From Apostichopus japonicus (taxonomy: Eukaryota > Echinodermata > Holothuroidea > Aspidochirotida > Stichopodidae): a stretch of 64,000 nucleotides of DNA. Under the pieces are notes generated by a model. That model did not search any database. It was not told the origin of the DNA and saw only the letters and a list, made by a program, of their open reading frames with translations. This document shows positions 12,352 through 36,241 of this stretch, one piece after another; within the stretch, counting starts at the first letter, position 1; each line of letters starts with the position of its first letter. The DNA lies in contig NC_092579.1 of assembly GCF_037975245.1 (NCBI RefSeq), positions 29,411,666 to 29,475,665 of the forward strand, read 5' to 3'. Both the position numbers and the translations under genes were made by a program.

Positions 12352-13015
12352 CAACCCTCTACAGCCAGGAGAATCAAACCCAACGATCTTCCTTAGTATA
12401 TATGTGATACAGATACCTGTAATGAACTACCCCTCCCCCTCACCAACCCTCTACAGCCAGGAGAATCAAACCCAACGATCTTCCTTAGTATATATGTGAT
12501 ACAGATACCTGTAATGAACTACCCCTTCCCCTCCCCCTCACCAACCCTCTACAGCCAGGAGAATCAAACCCAATGATCTTCCTTAGTATATATGTGATAC
12601 AGATACCTGTAATGAACTACCCCTTCCCCTCCCCCTCACCAACCCTCTACAGCCAGGAGGAATAAAACCCAATGATCTTCCTTAGTATATATGTGATACA
12701 GATACCTGTAATGAACTACTCCTTCCCCTCCCCCTCACCAACCCTCTACAGCCAGGAGGAATAAAACCCAATGATCTTCCTTAGTATATATGTGATACAG
12801 ATACCTGTAACGAACTACCTCCCCCTCACCAACCCTCTACAGCCAGGAGGAATAAAACCCAATGATCTTCCTTAGTATATATGTGATACAGATACCTGTA
12901 ACGAACTACCTCCACCCCCCCCCCTTCCCCTCCCCCTCACCAACCCTCTACAGCCAGGAGAATCAAACCCAACCATTTTCCTTAGTATATGTGATACAGA
13001 TACCTGTTACAAACA
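12352..13015 (+). repeat. Minisatellite of about 91-111 bp, seven units
   Basis: The phrase CAACCCTCTACAGCCAGGAG starts at 12352, 12444, 12542, 12640, 12739, 12830 and 12941. Unit length varies because the CCCCTTCCCCTCCCCCTCAC linker grows and shrinks. The body of each unit contains CTTCCTTAGTATATATGTGA and ACAGATACCTGTAA. The last unit is the most diverged. No coding role is seen. Confidence 0.95.
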
Positions 13016-15670
13016 ACTTCCCCAGGCAGCTAGGAAATATCTTATTCCATACGGGAGATGTGAAACAAACAATTTAATTCCTTTCAAGCACAGGCCAAAG
13101 AAGTGAACAATTGTAAATATGACAACAATTCCTATATGCTTTCACCTATTTACAATATTGGTGTTGTTTTTTTCTCTCATAGAAATGTTTGAAGCTCTTA
13201 AAATTGCCTAAAGTTAACACTGGCTGCATGATCAGTAATGTTTACTTTCACACAGAAAATTTGAACCACCCCCCTAAAAAAAAGAATTTCAAAGAGACGT
13301 ATGACGTCACAAATTGACGTTTTTGCAGCCCACTCACTAACATGACTTTTGACCCCAAACACCTGCAAAACATTTTAAACATTTTCGTGAACAGTTGGTC
13401 CTTACAAAGACATAAATATGTTTGGGTTTACTTCTACTTTAAGGAGGAGAATTAGAACTTAAATGTTATAACCATTTTACAAGCTTGATCTAGTTGTTAA
13501 TATTGATTACAACAGCCATTGTACTATCCCCCTCCAGCCTTTTTATCCTCAATGTTAATTGCATTTTGTCTAATATCTAATATTTAAAAAAAATTAATAT
13601 AAGTTTTATACATGTCCTGTTTCCTTATCATTCAAAAGCCACCGGTTTTTTAACTTCTTCTCGTGGTATAGTACCGCAATAACTATAATATACCATCATA
13701 CTAGTTTTATATTACCACACGCTAATATAGAACCAGGTTGAAGGTATATTAATGCAATCATTTAGTGGTAATTTTAAACTGTCCTTGAAGATACACAGTT
13801 TTATATTATGCGGTTAAAGAGGGAATGGTCCGTATAACATACAAGAGATCCTGAATATGTATCAGAATTGAGGTTATGCTTTCTACATGATTAAACCTCA
13901 TTAGTTTCATTGTATCACTATAGGCCTAGACGAAATGAGTACTTAAAACAATTGAGGCCTGTAGGAATATACGTTTGACAAACAGTTTATTTCCTCAAAG
14001 TCACTGAGCTGGTTGCCCCAGCACTATAAATATATTACATATCTCATACCATCGTTCACCCCCCCCCCCCTCCCCCACCCAACTTGGCTTTCTCAAGTAA
14101 ATAATATGTTTTCAATCATAAGAACATGAGTCAATTCGTTTCCTCTTCTCCCACAAAGTACTGGTCTCGTAAACAGTGGTGTCAGTCCAGGTAGGCAGAA
14201 AGGTCAATCCCCCCACCTTCTCCCCACCAATGGTTCAACCCCTACGGCGGGGGAGGTCGTAGAAGAAGGAGATATCTAAAAAACAATCTAGATATGCTTC
14301 TGATCAAGTGCATTTCAACTCACGGAGGGACCACACCCATCCCCTCCCACTCCCATCCTGGAAACAGATCAACGCCCCTGTTGTTTGTCCAACTTAAATG
14401 GCATTAAGAACTCCACTTTGGTTCGTTATGTGCAAATTGTACGGTACGCTATACAGTCCATATATACTTAGGCCTATATATGCCGTCAGGATAAATGGAT
14501 ACAGGGTTGCTTTTAAAGACGGGCTTTCATGAGGATATGTTAATATTTGTTGTGATATTAAATTATAAATCAATGGACATTGTTTGTGTTCAGGAATATT
14601 TCTATAATGTTTTTCATGCACCATCATTAATATTGTATTCTTGCAAATATTTACAATATTAGTAACTGGTTGCATTTCATGACTTAAAGTACACACCATA
14701 GGCTATATAATGTTTTGTTTCATTTTAACAACCGATTTGTTTATTCAGTCGTATTGTGATGGTCTAAGCTACTATTTTGATTTACTTATTTTGTTTTGCT
14801 TGGTTTCCTTTGTTTTATCCTAAAAGCAAAGTGTCATGATGTGGTTATTAATAGCAACACGATCAACTGTTGTATACAAAACTGATACATGCATGGTGGC
14901 TACGATAGCCTATTAGTTATATGCTATGTATAATGGTTGACATGGTTGACAAAAACAATTTAGATGGGGAAAACCTTGCGTAACTTTGCTAATACCGGAA
15001 GAAAAACTGATTAACCATCTCAGGTTGAATTGAGCATTTTGCTTGCCATATTTGTATATTGTTACGTAGGCTATAGAAAAAGATATGATTTGATTAGTAA
15101 AGAACCAAGAGATGGTGATATTTGTAACCACAGAGGGTAGGTTTTAGGTTCTTTCTTAACAGCTGTTTCATAAATATTTTGCTTTCTGTGGGGAAACGTG
15201 CCCCCATGCCAATCACCCGCCCACCCACCCCCACTTTCGACGCCCAGGTTGATTGATGGTATATGCAAATGCATGGATTGCCAGTTACATACATTATACG
15301 GTATAGGCCTACTCATAACGTATATATATGAAAAGCTTATCAAAGCTCAAGCGAGGGAAGTAGGGAATGTTCAATGTGTAGGTCTACTTATCGGGTACGA
15401 CACAAAGTCCTTATTGATATTATTTCCAACAATTTAAACAAACAATAGCTTGATATGTTCTTATTGTCTAACACAATGTCTATGTACAGATTCTATCACA
15501 ACGGGGCCTACATGATGAAAGGTTGACAGAAAGAACACTGTACCTTTAATAGCAGATAAATGGTAGGGGGTACACAATTCAATACTCGATATTCTAGAAC
15601 CAAATAGTGTTGATATATGATGTGTTATTAATAGAACCTATATAGTACGACAGACTCATTGTACTTTACA
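13016..15670. other. No gene recognised; upstream region of the serine protease homologue
   Basis: This is unique AT-rich sequence with C-runs near 14060 and several TAGGCCTA octamers (13921, 14469, 15304). A TGACGTCA palindrome lies at 13302. The promoter of the protease homologue must lie near the 3' end, but no element can be named with confidence. Confidence 0.45.
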
Positions 15671-23651
<7,981 letters not shown>

Positions 23652-24942
23652 ATGCAGTTAAGTTATCAGTCTATTTGCATATTCATTACTGTGTTATTAT
23701 TGTAACAAGAATATGTAACTCAGATCTTTTCCCACTGCCGCGAAGTACACCGAGGAAATGTCCACAAATTTTATCGCGAAATATTCTTCGATTTATGGTG
23801 CGATGATTTCGTGAATATTTGAATAGCAAGGCATATCTCATACATAATTCGGTATTAATGTACCTTTCAGTGTACAACTCAAACCTTGCTTAAAAAGAGT
23901 CGTCTACTCGAGGTTTCGGGGCCGTCTAAAACGAAACAAGCTGTTTCATTTTCGCGGAAAGAAAGATTAATTGGTGGTACTCAGTGGTCTCATAGGCTAC
24001 ATGTGTGCTCAATTCGAAAAGCTGTATCCCTACATTCACAGTCTAAATGATATGATGCATAAGTTATTGAGGATGTTCCATATAAGGAAAGTTAAGGAGA
24101 TGGAGTTGAGGAGGGGGGGGGCGGGGGGGGGGGTGATGATGAAGAATGAAAAAGGGATATGAAGATGTGCGGAGGATTTCAAATTTTTAAGTCCCCCGAC
24201 TGATTTAGGTAGGTGCATGGATTTTTTTTATGGGCCAGAGGCGAATGATAGATTTCACAAAGTAAGTGTGGCCTAGGGGTGGAGGAAGGACGACTTTCAT
24301 TTCTTTCCATAGTTAACACGTCAAATGGTGTACTTCTTGGCATATGAAAGCCGTATTATGCATTATATAATAAACACACACAAATTAAACGGCCTAAATC
24401 TTCATTTTCACCCTGGAAGGTTCCAGGCTACAATCACGGTAATGTGACGAGGTACTTATTTACCACAGGAATTAGCCATTTTGTAAGGAATGAGAATGTT
24501 TATAAACAAGTCAGCGGACACCGGTTTGTGTTTGTAAGCTGTGCCAGCTCCGTGGTATAACACTGTACACAGAGTAAAACATATAATCTGACATACAATA
24601 CCTATTAGAGTCGATATCAATTCGCACGAGTGTTCAGGTAAAGTGCCAAAAAAGCATATCTTTTTTAATATGTTATCATAGATGATCAATTTTTGTGTGG
24701 CTTGGATATCAGAGCAGACCGATAGAAAGTACATGTGGTTGGAAAATGGTTGGTCAACTTAGGCAATTTTAGACCACTTTAGGCCTTCCTTTAGCAGCGC
24801 ACGAAAAGTGTTTACTGGTGAGTGGAGAGGTTTGTTTACAAGTGTCGAAATGTTCCTGCTCTCATAGTTATAAATTTACATGGTCATAATTCGGAAACGT
24901 GAAGGTTCCATGCTTGGCCAACGTGTTAGCTATCCAGTAAGG
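23652..24942. other. No gene recognised downstream of the serine protease homologue
   Basis: This holds the 3' flank of the protease homologue. A G-rich run with GGGGGGGGGCGGGG-type sequence lies at about 24110-24133 and AATAAA at 24369-24374. The minus-strand open frame at 24456-24734 encodes a hydrophobic 92-residue peptide that matches nothing I know and lacks support. Confidence 0.5.
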
Positions 24943-25491
24943 TAAGGTGACCATATTTTCGTGACTGAAATCGGGGACATATATTGCGTGACTGATATGG
25001 GGGAGAGGTTTAAGGGGAAAATTTTCAAGTGCCTAAGGTGCTTAGATGTAAAATGGTGATACTTTGAAGCACTTTTTAAATCAATTTTATTTTCAAAAAT
25101 GTAGCAATTTTCTTTAAAGAAATCCACTTACTTTACGTGGTTCTTTGAGAGCTTGTAATTTGCTCATGCTCACACTATAAGTGTCGTTGTGTCGCCGTGG
25201 TTGCCATTTATACGTTCGAAAGAGTGCTAGGCTAGATCGGTCTGGCATATTTTTAACAGTGTTTCCACTTTACACTGGCCCACCTGAAATACTGGTTATA
25301 AGTTCCGTTCTGCGACTGCACACTTGACTAAATTTTGTTTTTACAATTATTTAACTAATAATGTGGGATATTTTCGAAATTCCTGAGCATTTTGACGAAT
25401 CGGGGACATATTCGGGGACACTTGTTCATCGGGGACAGCACACTGTAAACGGGGACTGTCCCCGAAAAATCGGGGACGTCTGGTCACATTA
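24943..25491 (+). mobile_element. hAT-like non-autonomous DNA transposon (549 bp)
   Basis: The left end TAAGGTGACCA and right end TGGTCACATTA are inverted repeats that match at 10 of 11 positions. The element is flanked by a perfect 8-bp duplication CAGTAAGG at 24935-24942 and 25492-25499. Eight-base duplications are characteristic of the hAT superfamily. Near the ends the word CGGGGAC recurs (five or more times in the right end), like hAT subterminal repeats. There is no transposase frame, so it would need an enzyme supplied elsewhere. Confidence 0.85.
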
Positions 25492-25499
25492 CAGTAAGG

Positions 25500-28254
25500 G
25501 GTAGGGTTCAGTGCGAACTTTTAAAGGGACATAGAGACCACAATTACTCTAACGATTTAGTGTAGGCCTATAATTCAATGGGGCAAATACTTGGGTTATG
25601 CTACCTCGGGCACTTTTCGACTATCATGGCAGGGAGAATCAAGGATGTTTTTCGTATTTGGCGTTAGTGACACTTGGAATATGGCACGGATTCATATATA
25701 GATGATGTTGTTCTACCAACGAACTTCAGGTTAGTCTAGTGCTGTGTTTATACTTTTTATGGCCCGATTTGTTCCGTCATGTGCAAACACTAGAATACAT
25801 GTAGGCTAAGCATAGCTATCCTGTACATTACATATGGAGGTTAGCGATTGCGCGATACACTATACTGCATGTGGATATGTTTGTTTACAAACTTGCATGC
25901 CAGTTTCCGATCGTTGGCTTGCTTACAAACACATTTCCACTTGCTCGTTCTTTGCCAACGGGCTAATTACTATGGAAAAGAAGTACCTCATCATAACTTT
26001 GTCATTGTAGGGTAACTATCAAAAATTAAAAAGATGTTTTAGGCCGTCATGAGAGGCATCGCTGTGTACCGTCTGTAGTGGAATGCACAACGACTTCAAG
26101 ACTGGCAAATTAGGTCTATTTTTAACTCTGAACAAATAGGCATTTGAACCATGATTTATTGTAAGCATTAAAATTTGATGGAGACCGGAGTGAGAGCAAG
26201 GAGATTGTGGGCATCGTAATGGGGAACTTGATGGTGTGATAAAGAGGGGACGGAGGAAAACTTGTGTGGGATAGGGAATGGTGATGGGATGAGAGGGTAG
26301 TGGAGCTAGGATCGATGGGATGAGATGGAAGGGATGAGAGGGAGAGGAAAGAAGAGGTGAATATGGTCGGGATATGGGCAATGGGGAGGGGAAAGGAGAT
26401 GATGGGGTAGATGAACGGGAATTAAGCCGGAGTGGGAATAATTAGTATTTAGGTGTTGTTTCATTCATATTCTCATGTGTCAACGTCTAACCCAGTCTGA
26501 TCGTCGTACTGTACATAGGCCTACAGTATATCTGTAAAATTGTAAGTAGAAAATAGGCACGTCACCGTGCGCTGATAAGCCACTGGGCGAAGCCAATAAT
26601 GTATGTTACTACAAAAGCCCGGGAAAGGATATAGAAGTTCTATTTTCGCGGAACTGAAAGCAGCTGTAATGTAGTGCTTTGTGTTTAGAAGGATGCATAA
26701 AATATATATCTGCGCATTGTTCATTAGTGACTATAGTTTGGGAAACGAAAGGTGACTGACTCGTGAAAATGAAACCACTGTTTACGAACATCATTTGTTC
26801 CCTTTTAAGAGATAAGAGGGCGATAAGAAAGCAAACAAAACGCCAGGTGAAGTATAATCAGTTATAAATTAGTACCGGTACATGTCGTAGGCTACGTGGT
26901 GGGATCCGTTTGTGTGTGTTTCGTCGTTGCTTCCTGAAAATCGTAACAAATGATCGATTACTATAATCACAGGGTTGAAGATTATGTTCAGACCAAACTA
27001 AGGCAATATCCCATATATTTTGGGCACCAAAATAAACATTAAGTAAGGAATATGTTGATGATTACATTCAATGATAACATTTTTTTGCCCTAGATTCTTT
27101 TGGCAAATGCATTTCGAAAACTAATTGTAACGACACTTGACTAGTCGTTATTACAGCATCCATCGAGTTTTTACCAAAACTCAGGAGGTGCTTGAAATGC
27201 ATATATGATCTTTATACATATATTGAGCAATAAAATATACGGCCTTTGTTATCTACATATCCATCGAGTTTCATTTTGTAGTTTCGTTTTATTGTTTACT
27301 GTACTAGTATTTATTCCAGCTATCAATCGGTGACAGACACCAAAGTATTAACAACACCGACCGTCGTATGTAGCCAACACAGTTTATTTACTTACGATTT
27401 AACACTTAAGTAGTAATGGTACTATAGACACGCAACAGTTGCTGTTTTTAGAAGGAGAATTTCACGTAGTATGTGTGGCATACAGCACATACATGGAGGG
27501 ATAATGATTGAAAGTTCCGAAACTTTGCGTTTGTGTGTAAACTGCCCCCACATCACAGTGTTCACATATCATACATACCGTAGTCAGAAGATTATCTTCA
27601 CACGAGTGTCATGCAGTCCAAAAGTTTATATATGTATTGGATATTTTATATACGGGCATTATGTTCGAAAAGTAAGGAAGGCAACTGTTTTTTCTTTGAT
27701 AATTGATTCGAAGTCATGTTTGATCCAGTGTCGTGTATGACCCGGGTCATGTTTGATCCAGGGTTGTATTTAACCCGGGTCATGTTTGATCCGTCATCGT
27801 GTGTGATCCAATTAATGTTTTGGGCTTGGCTGACATTTGATTCGGAGAGCGTATATAGTACCACCTTCATTCGAAAGCTCTTTGCTCAACATATAGTTGA
27901 TTGGTCAAATTTGCTATTCAACCCGAATCTAGTGTAAGAAAAACTTTCCTGCATTCCTGCAGCAGAATTGCATAAGAGATCGGTTAACCGGGCACGCCAT
28001 GGTAACCAGGATGCTTGTTGAATACCGGATCAACTGTCAACTTCCTTACGAGGTATAACATTATACCAGAGATCGTTTACCCGGATACGTCATAGGTATA
28101 CGGATGCTCCCCGGATGAACCCCTTACTGTAACCACTATCATTTGTAATTTTTGAGTTTATTCGAATTAAAGATAAATAAACGTCGCATAATTGCGATCA
28201 AAAGGTTCCCACATCATTCGATCAACAGGCTTGTAGTACTTGCAACTATAGTGG
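25500..28254. other. No gene recognised
   Basis: A G/A-rich stretch lies at about 26170-26420, whose open minus frame reflects composition. A short tandem of about 30 bp with ATGTTTGATCC and ACCCGGGTC lies at 27715-27800. The rest is unique AT-rich sequence. Confidence 0.5.
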
Positions 28255-28720
28255 GGCCATCTTTTCTAAACTGTATTGTCATATCCCGCCTCAGAGCACT
28301 CGTATTGCCAGTATGCGCAGTATGAATATCATATTTCTATCAGTTGATAGGTTAAGGAACCGTTTGTACTGTCAGTATGAGTGCTTTGAAGCATGACATC
28401 GGAGGACAATTTTAAGATTTGTTAGTATAAGGAAATTGTCCCAACTGGCTGAGTGCGCGCACAACAATATGAATATGACTACAAGTAGAATTCCTCTTCG
28501 TTTAAGTGCGAGAACGAGTACGCATTTGTACATGTCGAGTCACTCTTATATCACTGCAGACAAAATGCGCCGAAGAAGAGTACAAATCTACTGCTCATAC
28601 TGACAATACAAGTGATTTGAGGCGGGGACATGAAAATAAAGTATAGGGGAAAAAATTCTCCCAACTGGGTGATGGAACTATGCAAGAATACGACAGTACA
28701 GACTGACTCACTACAAGTTT
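28255..28720. repeat. Foldback cluster of a short dispersed repeat (three arms)
   Basis: Three related arms are visible: about 28278-28325 (plus), and about 28360-28410 and 28590-28640 (both inverted relative to the first). Shared words are (G/A)AGCACTCGTA.TG.CAGTATG and its complement, CCGCCTCAGAGCACT against AGTGATTTGAGGCGGG, and CCCAACTGG at 28439 and 28670. A fourth copy is at 6468-6615. This looks like MITE-type elements, possibly one inserted near another. No target duplication was resolved. Confidence 0.6.
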
Positions 28721-32404
<3,684 letters not shown>

Positions 32405-32412
32405 GGTAAAGG

Positions 32413-33260
32413 CATGGGCGGCGATCCTGGGGGGGAAGGGGGGATATATCCCCCCCATGAAAATGGGTGGAGGGGATGTAACACACCATATCCCCCCCAC
32501 CAAATGCCAGGGATAAGAATATTTTCATGCCTTTATATGCATCATCGTGAATGTACGGCTCTTTTTTAGCTTCATTTCTCGCCTACCATAAACGCAGTGC
32601 GATATTTTCAAATAAACCGTCTTTATAAAGCAAGAATAGTTGACTGTAGGCTTCATTGGCCCTATAACAACAAAATGTATTATTGCGCCCACCGTATTGA
32701 TATAGTACATATATGCACCCTCATAGTATTCATATAGGCCCTATAGTAGGCCTACACACGTACATGTATGTTCCCTCGAACCGCTGAGAATCTCATGTTA
32801 CCAGGGTAATGCTTAATACACGTTTCACCTGGATGCCCTAGCAATCGGTACCTAGGAATGTAACTATGTGTAATTGTGTATTGCATGTGTATAGGCCTAT
32901 AATAGCCTGCATGAGGCCATTTTCTTCATGGAATAATAGAAAAGAGCTCTCGAACATTCTAACGTAGTGCCTGAAACAAGATTGACAGGGGCAATTTTCC
33001 CAAAATAACACCCGATATTAAAAAAAAAAAGTATTTTGGATCCTGATTATAAGATATTTCGGACATGATATCCCTACTTTAAAGTTGGGTATATGCCGCT
33101 TGGAAACCTCGGGAAGTGCCGTTTCCGGCCATCTAGAGGGTTTGTAAATCCCAAAATTTTCTTGTACGCTTCGCGCCAACTCAGGGTGGCGCTACGCTTA
33201 GATAGTCAACAAGGTCATATCCCCCCCCCCCCCACTCGGAAGTACGGATCGCCGCCCATG
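32413..33260 (+). mobile_element. hAT-like MITE copy 1 (848 bp)
   Basis: Ends CATGGGCGGCGATCC and GGATCGCCGCCCATG are perfect 15-bp inverted repeats. The perfect 8-bp duplication GGTAAAGG lies at 32405-32412 and 33261-33268. An almost identical second copy lies at 36602-37444, with differences mainly in C/G run lengths and scattered substitutions. There is no transposase frame. The internal part at about 33105-33210 is shared with the 45.3 kb element. Both ends carry G or C homopolymers just inside the inverted repeat. Confidence 0.92.
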
Positions 33261-33268
33261 GGTAAAGG

Positions 33269-33732
33269 TATTTTTTGTTTGTTTTTTTACACCTACGACT
33301 TTACTCCGAGTATGCGCACATTGAATTAATGAAACGTCATTTTGTGAGTTAAGTGGCTCTAGTGATGATGTTAGGCTATACACTGCAGCACTTCGTCGAA
33401 CAACATATGGCGGATTTTGCAATCGACGCAACCTCCCACTACATACCTCAATTTCAACAACTTTGATCCTTCAGGTTGTTGTCTCTCCCCCCACCCACTC
33501 CCCCTGGAAATAGAAGAAAGAGAAAGGACACCGCCTGTTCTTCTTGGGCGTGGTATACCTACTTGTTAGACGTCATAATAATAATAAGGGCTGGAACTTT
33601 CGTTTTTCAACCTGAACATTCTATGATATTCTGACCAATTGAATTAGGCAACAGTTGCGGTTAATATACCACACCACTTGAAAACCAAGCTTCAGGACGT
33701 TTATGTTAGATATATAGGGCGTACTCACATCA
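33269..33732. other. No gene recognised
   Basis: This is unique sequence between the MITE and the 30-bp minisatellite. Nothing further can be supported. Confidence 0.5.
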
Positions 33733-34490
33733 GGCACGATATGTTACAAGGTATACTTCTGACATCAATAAGATATATGTTATAAAGAAATACTCATCAA
33801 ACATGATATATTACAAGACATACTCATCAAAATGATATATTAGAAGGCATACTCATCAAACATAATATGTTAGAAGGCATACTCATCAAACATGATATGT
33901 GACAAGGCATACTCATCAAAAATGATATGTTAGAAGGCATACTCATCAAACATGATATGTAACAAGGCATACTCATCAAACATGATATGTGACAAGGCAT
34001 ACTCATCCAACATGATATGTTAGAAAGCATATTCATAAAACATGATATGTTACAAGGCATACTCATAAAACATGATATGTTACAAGGCATACTCATCAAA
34101 CATGATATGTGACAAGGCATACTCATCCAACACGATATGTTACAAGGCATACTCATCCAACATGATATGTTACAAGGCATACTCATCCAACATGACATGT
34201 TACAAGGCATACTCATCCAACACGATATGTTACAAGGCATACTCATCAAACATGATATACTTCAAGGCATACTCATCAAACATGATATGTTTAAGGCATA
34301 CTCATCCAACATGATATGTTAGAAGGCATACTCATCCAACACGATATGTTAGAAGGCATACTCATCCAACATGATATACTTCAAGGCATACTCATCAAAC
34401 ATGATATGTTTAAGGCATACTCATCCAACATGATATGTTAGAAGGCATACTCATACAACACGATATGTTAGAAGGAATACTAGGTTACAA
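33733..34490 (+). repeat. 30-bp minisatellite, about 25 units
   Basis: The unit is AAGGCATACTCATC(A/C)AACA followed by (T/C)GATATGTTA(G/C). A 119-bp higher-order duplicate is visible: the variant TTCAAGGC occurs at 34261 and 34380 with matching neighbours. Because 30 is divisible by three, the minus strand is open for 140 codons as a repeated 10-residue peptide, and plus-strand frames are open too. This is a by-product. Confidence 0.95.
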
Positions 34491-34522
34491 GGAATACTTT
34501 TTATTCTTTAAAGGTTACGGTA

Positions 34523-34909
34523 TTACATATTTATGGTAATTTTGAGGTAGATTTCAATCCCTTTGGTGTGTAGTTGGATAGGAAATTTATTGTAGCGGAC
34601 TAATTCTAGCATGAAGAGATACAAAGAGGCAAGAAGAGTGAAATAACGTCTTTCGGTAAGTTTGTATTCTAAGAATCCAGGTCGAAATGTTTCTATTACA
34701 TCCTTTGTAGCTTGCAGATCTATTATAGGCATATAAGTACATCCTGTATGGTTCTGTTTCCTGTGATATAAATAGTCGATTTCAAAAGCAAACAAAAAGG
34801 GCAATCCACGGAGTTGCATATCAGCAAACACTGATGTCAAAGGAACAAATTTACTATTAGCTTCGCAATCTGGCAATCGGAGGAAAGCACTATAGTTGGC
34901 ACTTCCATT
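34523..34909 (-). CDS. Candidate coding exon, unrecognised (weak)
   Basis: A stop-free minus-strand stretch of about 129 codons encodes non-repetitive, protein-like sequence with words such as LRGLPFLFAFEIDYLY and RPGFLEYKLTERRYFTLL, ending in TAA at 34523-34525. There is no ATG at its start; the frame begins after a TAG that could be part of an acceptor, though the upstream pyrimidine tract is poor. I do not recognise a family. A stop-free run of this length can arise by chance in 64 kb, so this is only a candidate. Confidence 0.22.
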   Translation of the reverse strand, partial: NGSANYSAFLRLPDCEANSKFVPLTSVFADMQLRGLPFLFAFEIDYLYHRKQNHTGCTYMPIIDLQATKDVIETFRPGFLEYKLTERRYFTLLASLYLFMLELVRYNKFPIQLHTKGIEIYLKITINM

Positions 34910-35695
34910 ATACTTTTGAAGGTTCTATATGTCAATTCAATGTTTCCTCTTGGAATTTGGGACAAAATGATGAGAGAGGAAGAAACACAGTCATGGATTT
35001 ACCCTGGGGTAGCCTACCATGGGTGACACCCCGAGACTAGCTACTCAGGAAAATTGACTGGTACCATGGCAACTGTTGCTATGGCAACTAACATCGCTGT
35101 ATATGGCCCAACTGGCAAAGGAACTACAGTATCTCATCCTCCCCGTGGGAGCGATGAGATGATAAATACAATGAGGAGCACGTGCGATGTCACGTGAAAA
35201 TTATTTGAGCTGTTCTTCTAATAGATGACAATGTATTTACCTGGACTGAACTTTGCAGACAGGAAGCTAATGTTAACTGATCATATATACTGATAGGCCT
35301 AAGGCTATACACACTATAGCTCATGCCACCCAACCGCCACACAAACACCCATAGTCAACACCGTTTTCTGCATAATTACAATAATAGGTCTAATATACCC
35401 TAGTGATTATCAATACGTCTTAAATCAGTTATACCAATTTGACTTTCTCTTTAGTTTCTTTAGGAGGATTTCATGAATTTATGAGTAACATGAATATGTA
35501 GGCTATAGGCAGACACGCAATCAGTTGCATATGTATGTAGACGATATTGGCAGACACACAGTCTAGGCCTATATAGTAGCCGCAAGAATTGAAATACGTC
35601 TGCCTTGAGGCTATAAATACTAGTTGATATATAAGCATTGGAGCGTATATTAAGACACGACAATCGTACATCTTAGTACTCTCCATTGGTGATAT
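34910..35695. other. No gene recognised
   Basis: Unique AT-rich sequence with two TAGGCCTA octamers (35294 and 35564). The opposite-strand open frames near 35460-35690 have no support. Confidence 0.45.
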
Positions 35696-35755
35696 ATATG
35701 TGTATATAAATATATATCTATATATTTATATATATATATACATATATATACATAT

Positions 35756-35786
<31 letters not shown>

Positions 35787-35950
35787 ACGAAAATCCACGT
35801 TTACTCCAAAAGAAAATATTATTAGAGAAAACCAGAGAAATAAGATATGACTCATAATTGACAAATAAGGAGTAAGTTTTAGAAAATATATTGGAATTAT
35901 ATTACTCCTTATTTGTCAATTATGAGTCATATCTTATTTCTCTGGTTTTC

Positions 35951-36035
<85 letters not shown>
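35696..36035. repeat. Perfect 55-bp inverted repeat enclosed by TA arrays
   Basis: Arms 35821-35875 and 35902-35956 are exact reverse complements, starting ATTAGAGAAAACCAGAGAAA on the left. The loop is 26 bp (35876-35901). A degenerate TA array lies to the left (about 35696-35782) and a regular one to the right (about 35955-36034). As RNA or single-stranded DNA this would form a long hairpin. Perfect arms suggest a young origin. A short transposon is possible but no target duplication is visible because the flanks are TA. Confidence 0.9.
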
Positions 36036-36038
<3 letters not shown>

Positions 36039-36241
36039 TCATTGACCAAACATAAATTCCGACTTTCCGGGGGAAAAAACCCCGACATGAACGATATGTA
36101 TATACATGGAACGTTATCCGTATCAGCAAATATAATTACAGCGTATGTTTACCATGATAAAAGTGCATGCACAACTTGACTAAATAGTACTTTACATATA
36201 GTTCAAAGTACCTTCTTATTTGATCTCACAACTACCATCTT

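Noticed and set aside
14165-14390. TIR element between CAGTGGTGTCAGTCC and a downstream CGCCCCTG
   Set aside because: The ends match poorly and the flanking octamers differ.
26019-26381. Proline/serine-rich minus-strand protein
   Set aside because: The frame reflects the purine-rich plus strand. No start, domain or splice evidence is seen.
33827-34249. A 140-codon minus-strand frame with a 10-residue repeat (MSMPCNISCW type)
   Set aside because: The 30-bp minisatellite unit is divisible by three, so several frames stay open on both strands. There is no unique flanking coding sequence or start.
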